Shown here piece after piece: positions 26,133-32,382 of a DNA stretch of 64,000 bases. Numbering within the stretch: position 1 is the first letter of the stretch; every line of letters starts with the position of its first letter. Made by a program: the position numbers and the translations under genes. Source of the stretch: Pyramidobacter sp. YE332 (GTDB lineage Bacteria; Synergistota; Synergistia; Synergistales; Dethiosulfovibrionaceae); assembly GCF_033060595.1 (NCBI RefSeq), contig NZ_CP133038.1:496001-560000 (forward strand), given 5' to 3'. The notes beneath the pieces were generated by a model. It was given only the letters and a program-made list of their open reading frames with translations. It was not told the DNA's origin and ran no database searches.

Positions 26133-27293
26133 TCATTGTTCTGTGCTTAGGTGGACGTGTTTTAACATCATTCTGACGATGCGCATCAGCCGTTCCGCCG
26201 CGCCGGACAGCAATTCCGGGGCGCGGGCGATCGACTCGTCGAGCGTCATTGGGCCTGTCGCCGCCGGCATGATCACGTCGATGCCGTGGTCGTATACTTT
26301 TTCTGCGCCCGGTTTCATGGCGCCGACGACGGCCGCCACGGGGATCCGCCCGTGACGTTTGGCTCTCCGGGCCACGCCGACGGGCACTTTGCCGTATGCT
26401 GACTGCCCGTCGATGCTGCCTTCGCCGGTGATCACCAGATCGCAGCCGCTCATGTGCGCGTCAAAATGGATCAGGTCGAGCACGGTGTCGATACCCGGCT
26501 GGATCCGGGCGCCGCAGAACAGGACCAGCGCCGCTCCCAGTCCGCCGGCCGCGCCGCAGCCGGGAACGTCCAGTACGTCGCGCCCCAGGTCGCGCCGCGC
26601 GGTCTGCGCGAAACGATACAGCGCCGCGTCAAGCCGCGCGATCATCTCGGGCGTCGCGCCCTTTTGCGGCCCGTAGACCGTCGACGCGCCGTCCGGTCCG
26701 CAGAGCGGGTTTCTCACGTCGCAGGCCGCCGTGAAGCGGCATCCCGCCAGCCGCGCATCGAGGCGCGACGCGTCGATGCGGTCCAGCCGCTCCAGCCCGG
26801 CGCCGCCGGGGCCGAGTTCGCGCCCCGCGGCGTCGGAAAACGAAACGCCCAAGGCTTGCGCCATGCCCATGCCCGCGTCGTTCGTCGCCGAGCCGCCGAG
26901 GCCGATCAGAAATTTCCGGCAGCCCTCGTCCAGCGCCGCCCGGATCAGTTCTCCCGTGCCGCGGCTTGTGGCGAGCAGCGGATCCAGCCTTTGACGCGGT
27001 ACCAGCGGCAGCCCCGAAGCCGCCGCCGTCTCGATGACGGCCGTCCCGTCGGGCAGGATCGCAAACTCGGCTGCGGCCGGTTCGCCCAAGGGGCCTGTAA
27101 CGTTCGCCGTTTTCTTCGCGCCGCCCAGCGCCGACAGCAGCGCGGCGGCCGTGCCCTCGCCGCCGTCGGCCGCGGGCAGACGCACGACCTCGGCTTGCGG
27201 AAAAACGGTCGCGATCCCTTGCGCGAACGCGCGCGAAGCTGCCGCAGCCGTGCAGCATCCCTTGAATGAATCCGGCGCCACCACAATCTTCAC
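26133..27293 (-). CDS. glxK: Glycerate kinase (GlxK/GarK type)
   Basis: A cytoplasmic kinase phosphorylating D-glycerate with ATP to 2-phosphoglycerate. The 386-residue product starts VKIVVAPDSFKGCCTA, the family's canonical N-terminus, and shows PAADGGEGTAAAL, LGGSATNDAGMGMAQALG and the C-terminal TGEGSIDGQSAYGKVP. The start is a GTG at 27293 with AAGGAG nine bases upstream; the longer frame upstream has no support. It diverges from the CdaR-type regulator, the usual regulator of glycerate/glucarate genes. The last residues (KHVHLSTEQ) run up to the permease start, so the lower-G+C cassette is joined to this gene. G+C is high, as in the general background. Confidence 0.93.
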   Translation of the reverse strand: MKIVVAPDSFKGCCTAAAASRAFAQGIATVFPQAEVVRLPAADGGEGTAAALLSALGGAKKTANVTGPLGEPAAAEFAILPDGTAVIETAAASGLPLVPRQRLDPLLATSRGTGELIRAALDEGCRKFLIGLGGSATNDAGMGMAQALGVSFSDAAGRELGPGGAGLERLDRIDASRLDARLAGCRFTAACDVRNPLCGPDGASTVYGPQKGATPEMIARLDAALYRFAQTARRDLGRDVLDVPGCGAAGGLGAALVLFCGARIQPGIDTVLDLIHFDAHMSGCDLVITGEGSIDGQSAYGKVPVGVARRAKRHGRIPVAAVVGAMKPGAEKVYDHGIDVIMPAATGPMTLDESIARAPELLSGAAERLMRIVRMMLKHVHLSTEQ

Positions 27294-27377
27294 GCTGATC
27301 GTCTCCTTCAAGCCGGGGTATTCGAATTCCGTAAAACGATTATAAAAAAGTCGTACGCCATTGCCATGTCTTGTAAA

Positions 27378-27389
27378 ATAAAATTTTAT
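27378..27389. promoter_or_regulatory. Palindrome and divergent -10 boxes between glxK and cdaR
   Basis: ATAAAATTTTAT at 27378-27389 is a perfect 12-base palindrome in an A/T-rich island, directly next to a TATAAT (27391-27396) reading towards cdaR. A minus-strand TATAAT lies near 27343 reading towards glxK. It is a candidate operator for the CdaR regulator. Confidence 0.4.
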
Positions 27390-27519
27390 GTATAATACTG
27401 TTATGAAAAACATCCCGTTCTTGTGCAGGCGTTTTTTCAAGACGCGTTTTCGCGTCCCGACGCGCGTCCTGGAGGACGCGGGGGGCGCGCGCCTCGCAAA
27501 CGGAGGAGGACTCTGTAAG

Positions 27520-28674
27520 ATGAACATCTCTCGCGACAGCGCCATGCGCATCGTCACCGAAATGAGTTCCATCATCGGACACGACGTCAACATGATGGAC
27601 GAGCAAGGCATCATCATCGCCAGCACCGATCCGGAACGGCTCGGCACGTTCCACGGCGGCGCGCGCGAACTGCTTCGGCAGGGGCTCGGCGAGCTCGTCG
27701 TGAGCGGCGACGGCGAATATCCGGGCGCCCGCAGGGGCATCAACCTGCCCGTCTGCTTCGAAGGCGCGACGGTGGGCGTGATCGGCATCACCGGCAAAGG
27801 GAACGAGGTGCAGCAATACAGCCAGATCATCAAGAAGATGACCGAGATCCTGCTGCTGGATTCCTGGGGCGAGCGTCAGAAGCAGCTTCGCGCCGCCATG
27901 TGGAGCCAGTTCATGGAGGAATGGCTTTTCTCGTCCGCAGAGTTGGTCGGCGAGCGTTTCGTCGAGCGCGGGCTCGAGCTCGGCATCGACATCCGCAAGC
28001 CGTTTCAGATTTTTGTCGTCGCGCTGGAGCAGCGCGGCGCGGCGGAAGAGCAGGAGCGCCTCGGTCGCGTCGAGGAGGCGGTCCGGCAGGTCGTGCGGGA
28101 GGCGACGGGAGGTTTTTACTACAAACTGCCTTTCCGTTATGTCTGTTTCGTATCTCCCGTCGACGAGGAGCGGCTGCGCGAGATGGCCGGCCGCGTCTAT
28201 GAAAACGTGGAGCGCTGCGGTTTTCGCTCTTTCATCGGCATCGACGCCGAGCCTGTCGACTGCCGGCACGTGCGCGGCGCTTACGATCGCGCCGGCAAGG
28301 CGCTTCGGGCCGCGGTGCAGAATGGGGAGCGCTGCGCCTTTTATAACGGCGTCGATATCGAATTTATCGCCGGCGAAATGCCCCTCAAAGCGCGCCGGGA
28401 TTTCATCGCGCGCCTTTTTCGCGGGTGTTCCGAGCGCGACTGCGGCGAAATCATGGATTTCCTGCCCGTCTATTTTCGCTGCAACGGTTCGATTCAGGCC
28501 GCTGCGAAAGAGCTTTGTCTGCACAAGAATACCGTGCAGTACAAGCTGCGCCGCATCCACAGACTGACCCGTCTCGATCCGCGCAGCCTGAAAAATGCGG
28601 CGATCTTCGAGGTCGCCCTCGCCATTCTCAAGACGCTGAGATCCGACGCGGCGGCCGGCGCGCTGCATTTATAA
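27520..28674 (+). CDS. cdaR: CdaR-family (sugar diacid) transcriptional regulator
   Basis: A 384-residue activator. The N-terminal domain (about 5-135) matches the putative sugar-diacid recognition fold: SAMRIVTEMSSIIGHDVNMM and ARRGINLPVCFEGATVGVIG. The C-terminus is a PucR-type helix-turn-helix (about 315-375) with QAAAKELCLHKNTVQYKLRR. In E. coli CdaR responds to glycerate, galactarate or glucarate and activates garK and related genes. Here it diverges from glxK, matching that logic. The start at 27520 is chosen for GGAGGA upstream and alignment with the family N-terminus; 44 extra upstream codons are basic and unconserved in appearance. It ends before a large hairpin shared with dinB. Confidence 0.88.
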   Translation: MNISRDSAMRIVTEMSSIIGHDVNMMDEQGIIIASTDPERLGTFHGGARELLRQGLGELVVSGDGEYPGARRGINLPVCFEGATVGVIGITGKGNEVQQYSQIIKKMTEILLLDSWGERQKQLRAAMWSQFMEEWLFSSAELVGERFVERGLELGIDIRKPFQIFVVALEQRGAAEEQERLGRVEEAVRQVVREATGGFYYKLPFRYVCFVSPVDEERLREMAGRVYENVERCGFRSFIGIDAEPVDCRHVRGAYDRAGKALRAAVQNGERCAFYNGVDIEFIAGEMPLKARRDFIARLFRGCSERDCGEIMDFLPVYFRCNGSIQAAAKELCLHKNTVQYKLRRIHRLTRLDPRSLKNAAIFEVALAILKTLRSDAAAGALHL

Positions 28675-28700
28675 AGCGGGCGGTCGAAACGCCGAGAGAA

Positions 28701-28770
28701 AACGGGGCATGAAAAAGTTCCGCGGCACACCGACCCAACGGTGTGCCGCGGAACTTTTTCATGCCCCGTT
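28701..28770. terminator. 31-bp perfect hairpin between cdaR and dinB
   Basis: Arms 28701-28731 and 28740-28770 are perfect reverse complements around an eight-base loop. The right arm includes the last codons and stop of dinB (stop 28759-28761). Each arm holds a run of five A or T. It likely terminates both convergent genes, but is far longer than a normal terminator. Confidence 0.8.
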
Positions 28771-30024
28771 GGGCGTCGTCGGGAAGACGCGGGTCTGCAT
28801 CAGGTCGATGACGTGGTACAGAAGTTCTCCGGTCTCGTCCTGCAGCGCCGGGCGCAGGTCCACGCGGTAACGGCGCTGCAGGTCCAGCAGGCGGGCGCGG
28901 AGGCATTCGGCGTGCCGGCGTTCGCGTTCGCCGCCGAGAGTATCGAAGGTGAGCTGGCGCGCGTACGTTTCGCTGAGGTTCTGGAGGCCGACGCCGATCA
29001 GGCGCACGGCGCTCTTCTCGATCCCGGCGAGCAGGGCCGAGGCCGCCTGATAGATCTCGTAGGGATGGTCGACGCTTTCGCCGCTGCGGGAGCGTGTGAC
29101 GGTCTTCATGTTCCAGTAGGTCGCCTTGATCGTGACGGTGCGCCCGTTGAGGCCGAGCGCGCGCAGCCTGCCGCCCAGGTCGAACGACAGCAGCAGGAGC
29201 ACGTCGCGCAGGTAGCCGAAATGCGAGGTGTCTTTCTGGAACGTGACTTCGCGGCTGACGGACTTGGCGTCGGCGGTGTCGGCGGGAGTGACGGGGCGGT
29301 CGTCGATGCCGAGGGACAGTTCGGCGAGGTGCCGTCCGGTTTTGTCTCCGAGCAGGGCGGCGAGCCGTTCGCGGTTGTTCTGGACGTCGCGCACGGTGTG
29401 GATGCCGGCGTGGTAGAGTTTTTCCGCGGTCCTGGCGCCGACGCCGTAGAGCACGGTGATGTCGCGGTCGACGATGAGGTCGATGAAATCCTGCGGCGTG
29501 AGGATCTCGAAGTAGCCGTCGGGCTTCTTTTCCTCGCTGGCGAGCTTGGCGGACGTTTTCGAGTAGCCGATGCCGACGGAGCAGGTCAGGCCGGTTTCGG
29601 CCCTCGTGCGCTCCTTGATGAGGCGGGCGACGCGCCGGGCGCCGCCGAACCGGCGCGCGGAACGGGTGACGTCGAGATAGCCTTCGTCGAGCGCCACGTA
29701 TTCGGCGGCGTCGGCGTAAGAACTCCAGATGGCGTGCAGCCGGGCCGAAGCCCGGCGGTACTTTTCCCGGTTGGGGTGCATGAAGATCCCCCGCGGGCAG
29801 CGCCGGTACGCTTCCTTGATGTTCATGGCCGAACGCACGCCGAACCGGCGCGCTTCGTAGCTGCACGTGGCGACGACGCCGCGCTCGTCGGGCAGCGCGC
29901 CGATGATCAGCGGCCGGCCTTTCAGGGCCGGGTTGTCGCGGATCTCGACTGCGGCGTAGAACGCGTCCATGTCGACGTGGATGACGGTCCTTTGTATGGG
30001 CGTCTTTACGGCCGCTTGTGTCAT
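28759..30024 (-). CDS. dinB: DNA polymerase IV (Y-family, translesion)
   Basis: An error-prone polymerase that bypasses damaged template bases. The 421-residue protein has the Y-family catalytic set: VDMDAFYAAVE (Asp18) and YVALDEGYLDVT (Asp113-Glu114), plus the finger/thumb motif SIGYSKTSAKLASEEKKPDG. The helix-hairpin-helix VLYGVGARTAEKLYHAGI and a little-finger domain follow (about 240-350). The C-terminal 60 residues extend beyond E. coli DinB (351). AAGGAGGGGG precedes the ATG at 30024. I see no LexA box upstream with confidence. It is 51 bases downstream of the MGMT-family gene on the same strand, so a DNA-damage operon is likely. Confidence 0.94.
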   Translation of the reverse strand: MTQAAVKTPIQRTVIHVDMDAFYAAVEIRDNPALKGRPLIIGALPDERGVVATCSYEARRFGVRSAMNIKEAYRRCPRGIFMHPNREKYRRASARLHAIWSSYADAAEYVALDEGYLDVTRSARRFGGARRVARLIKERTRAETGLTCSVGIGYSKTSAKLASEEKKPDGYFEILTPQDFIDLIVDRDITVLYGVGARTAEKLYHAGIHTVRDVQNNRERLAALLGDKTGRHLAELSLGIDDRPVTPADTADAKSVSREVTFQKDTSHFGYLRDVLLLLSFDLGGRLRALGLNGRTVTIKATYWNMKTVTRSRSGESVDHPYEIYQAASALLAGIEKSAVRLIGVGLQNLSETYARQLTFDTLGGERERRHAECLRARLLDLQRRYRVDLRPALQDETGELLYHVIDLMQTRVFPTTPNGA

Positions 30025-30075
30025 GGTCCCCCTCCTTTTTCCCCGCGCTATTCGTACGCGACGCCTGACGGTCCT

Positions 30076-30444
30076 TTACGGAAACAGCGTCAGCTGTTCG
30101 CCGCGGCCCCATTGATGCCGCGACATGTCGATGCGGCCGTCGGCGAGGAACGTGACGCCTTCCGCTTCCAGCATACTGCGCTGCCGCTCCCGCCCGCCGA
30201 AGGCGAAGTCGGGCGCCAGCGTTCCCGTCTTGTTCACGACTCTGTGGCAGGGGAGATCCTGTTCCGCTCTGACGCGGGACATCACGTGTCCCGCCTCGCG
30301 GGCGGCGCCGGGCATTCCCGCCATTTCCGCGACCTGACCGTAGGTGGCGACTTTCCCTCTGGGAATGGCCGCCACGATCTTATGGACGGCCCGTTCAAAG
30401 GCCGGCGTGACGGGGATCTCGCCCGCAAATTTTTCGTTTCTCAT
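30076..30444 (-). CDS. MGMT-family DNA alkyl-repair protein (short form)
   Basis: A 122-residue single-domain protein related to O6-alkylguanine-DNA alkyltransferase. The active-site region is LPCHRVVNKTGTL with Cys66 present; alkyltransferase-like (ATL) proteins of similar size carry Trp there, so this one may retain methyl-acceptor activity. RGKVATYGQVAEMAG forms the DNA-binding helix-turn-helix including the arginine-finger area, and FGGRERQRSMLEAEGV is the usual C-terminal signature. The N-terminal domain of Ogt/Ada is missing, as in ATL proteins. AGGAGGCGAACCG precedes the ATG. It is followed closely by dinB, consistent with a shared DNA-repair function. Confidence 0.87.
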   Translation of the reverse strand: MRNEKFAGEIPVTPAFERAVHKIVAAIPRGKVATYGQVAEMAGMPGAAREAGHVMSRVRAEQDLPCHRVVNKTGTLAPDFAFGGRERQRSMLEAEGVTFLADGRIDMSRHQWGRGEQLTLFP

Positions 30445-30672
30445 CGGTTCGCCTCCTGTTTGATCGTCTGCGCAAAACGGCGCCTGCGCGGTCGAAAATC
30501 AATTTGTCATCAACAAAGTTATTTAGACACTATGAGTATCTCATTCGCGCCTGACAAAGTCAATACGGCCGGTTTCTTCCCGCGGGACGGAGATGCGCCG
30601 CGCGCAGTTCGTACGGCTGCCGCGTCGCCGAAAGCGAATCCGGCAAAGAAACAAGAGAAATTAACGATGATA

Positions 30673-30701
30673 TTGATTTTTTTGCGCCTAAAACGTATAA
30701 T
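30673..30701 (+). promoter_or_regulatory. Promoter of the YjiH-family gene
   Basis: TTGATT (30673-30678), exactly 17 bases, and a perfect TATAAT (30696-30701), about 100 bases upstream of the start codon. Confidence 0.8.
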
Positions 30702-30720
30702 AAACGCGTGAGCGAAGTTA

Positions 30721-30749
30721 AAAAAACGGGAAGATGGTTCCCGTTTTTT
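30721..30749 (+). terminator. Intrinsic terminator inside the yjiH leader (attenuator candidate)
   Basis: Perfect 12-base arms (30721-30732 and 30738-30749) with a five-base loop, the right arm ending in six T. It begins only about 15 bases after the expected transcription start, so transcripts would stop after about 45 bases unless readthrough occurs. Confidence 0.75.
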
Positions 30750-30802
30750 GCCGCAGGAGGCATCCGGCCTCAGGCGATTTTACGAAAGGTTGTGGTGTTC
30801 GA

Positions 30803-32152
30803 ATGTCCGAAAACGCAGCGCCCCGCAGTTCGGCTTTATGGAAGTTCGTCGTTTTCAGTTTGTTCGGCCTGTTCATGTTTTTCTTCAAACTCGAGTGGCT
30901 GAGCCCGAACCTGAAGAGCGTGCCGGTCGATTTCATCGTCAGCTCGCTGCAGAGCCGCGCGATGCCGGCCGTGAAGATCTTTATCCTCGCGGTCATGTAC
31001 GTCGGCGCGGCGATGCCCTTTATCAAAGGCACGTGGAACAAAAACGGCATGGACATTTTCATGTCGATAGCCAAAATCTGCGGCGCCGTGATCGGCACGA
31101 TCATGTACTTCGGCCTGTGGCGGAGCAACGCCTGGCTGTGGCGCGGCGACATCGGCCCGTTCCTGTTCGACAAGCTGGCGATCCCGGTCGGGCTGGTGAT
31201 CCCCATCGGTTCGGTGTTCCTCGCCTTTTTGGCCAGCTACGGCCTGATGGAGTTCATCGGCGTGCTGGTCGACTGCGTCATGCGTCCGCTGTTCCGCACG
31301 CCGGGGCGTTCGGCCATCGACGCGGTGGCCTCGTTCGTGGGCAGCTATTCCATCGCCCTGATCATCACCAACGGCGTGTACCGATCCAACCGCTACACGG
31401 CCCGCGAGGCGGCCGTCATCGCCACGGGATTCTCGACGGTCTCGATGACGTTCCTGCTGGTCGTGGCGCGCACGCTGGGGCTGATGGATCACTGGACGCC
31501 GTATTTCTTCGTGGCCATGCTGGTGACGTTTATCGTCACGGCGATCACGGCGCGTCTCTGGCCGCTGTGCTCGATCCCCGACACGTATTTCGACGGCGCG
31601 GCGGCGCCCGAGCCTCGCCTCGAGGGCGGCCGCCTCGAACGCGCCTGGCAGATCGGCATCCGCACGGCCGCCGCCCAGCCCAACGTGTTCAAACTTTGCG
31701 GCGACAATCTGTGGGCCGGTTTGAAAATGGCTTTCGCCGTGATCCCCGCGATCACTTCGGTGGGGCTGCTGGGGCTCTGGCTGGCGGAATTCACGCCGGT
31801 GTTCGACTGGTTCGGCTACGTCTTCTACCCGTTCTTCAAGGTCTTCGGCGTGGCGCAGCCCGTGCTCGGCGGCAAGGCGGCGGCGATCTGCCTGCCGGAG
31901 ATGTTCCTGCCCGCGATCCTGATCAAGGGCTCCGGCACGATGCTGCTCAAGTTCGTCATCGCCGTGGTCAGCATCTCCGAGATCCTGTTCTTCTCGGCCA
32001 GCATCCCCTGCATCATGGGCACCGACATCCCGCTGAAGATCCGCGATATCCTTGTGATCTGGTTCGAGCGCGTCGTGCTCTCGATCCTGATCACGGTCCC
32101 CATCGGCATGTGGATGGGCTTCAGCGACGCGGTGCAGGCGGCCGCGAAATAG
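30803..32152 (+). CDS. YjiH-family membrane protein (nucleoside-recognition/gate domains)
   Basis: A 449-residue inner-membrane protein with ten or more hydrophobic helices, for example LWKFVVFSLFGLFMFFFKLE, VVARTLGLMDHW and AGLKMAFAVIPAITSVGLLG. Segments such as SYSIALIITNGVYRSNRYT and VAQPVLGGKAAAICLPEMFL match the two gate-like repeats of the YjiH family. These proteins are presumed transporters, often near peptide or amino-acid genes, but their substrate is not known. The ATG at 30803 follows GAAAGGTTGTGG. It is monocistronic, behind a promoter and terminator-like leader, so expression is probably attenuated by an unidentified signal. Confidence 0.82.
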   Translation: MSENAAPRSSALWKFVVFSLFGLFMFFFKLEWLSPNLKSVPVDFIVSSLQSRAMPAVKIFILAVMYVGAAMPFIKGTWNKNGMDIFMSIAKICGAVIGTIMYFGLWRSNAWLWRGDIGPFLFDKLAIPVGLVIPIGSVFLAFLASYGLMEFIGVLVDCVMRPLFRTPGRSAIDAVASFVGSYSIALIITNGVYRSNRYTAREAAVIATGFSTVSMTFLLVVARTLGLMDHWTPYFFVAMLVTFIVTAITARLWPLCSIPDTYFDGAAAPEPRLEGGRLERAWQIGIRTAAAQPNVFKLCGDNLWAGLKMAFAVIPAITSVGLLGLWLAEFTPVFDWFGYVFYPFFKVFGVAQPVLGGKAAAICLPEMFLPAILIKGSGTMLLKFVIAVVSISEILFFSASIPCIMGTDIPLKIRDILVIWFERVVLSILITVPIGMWMGFSDAVQAAAK

Positions 32153-32200
32153 CGCGAAAAAAGGACGACGCCGCAAAAGGCGCGCAGATCCAAAAAGCAC

Positions 32201-32232
32201 AAGGGGACCGCGGCGCGCGGCTCCCTTTTTTT
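32201..32232 (+). terminator. Rho-independent terminator after the YjiH gene
   Basis: An eleven-base stem with one mismatch (arms from 32201 and ending near 32226) followed by seven T. Confidence 0.85.
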
Positions 32233-32255
32233 GTTTGGCGTCCGCGGGCAAAATT

Positions 32256-32284
32256 TTGACCGACGCTGTTCAATGAGATAAAAT
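32256..32284 (+). promoter_or_regulatory. Promoter of the large Sel1 gene
   Basis: TTGACC, a 17-base spacer and TAAAAT, about 100 bases upstream of the start. Confidence 0.7.
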
Positions 32285-32382
32285 GAACCCGGAATAACGG
32301 CGGTGGCGGGAAAAAAACGAGGCCCCGCCGCTGCCGCGAAGTGGGAACGGACGAAAAGACTGAGTGAAACGAGGCTCTCTGA

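Larger units (their letters stand above)
30445..30802. other. Intergenic region between the MGMT gene and yjiH
   Basis: About 360 bases without a credible gene. It holds A/T-rich DNA around 30510-30540, probably the promoter zone of the divergent MGMT-dinB pair, and on the plus strand a promoter and a terminator-like hairpin ahead of the yjiH-type gene. Confidence 0.6.
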
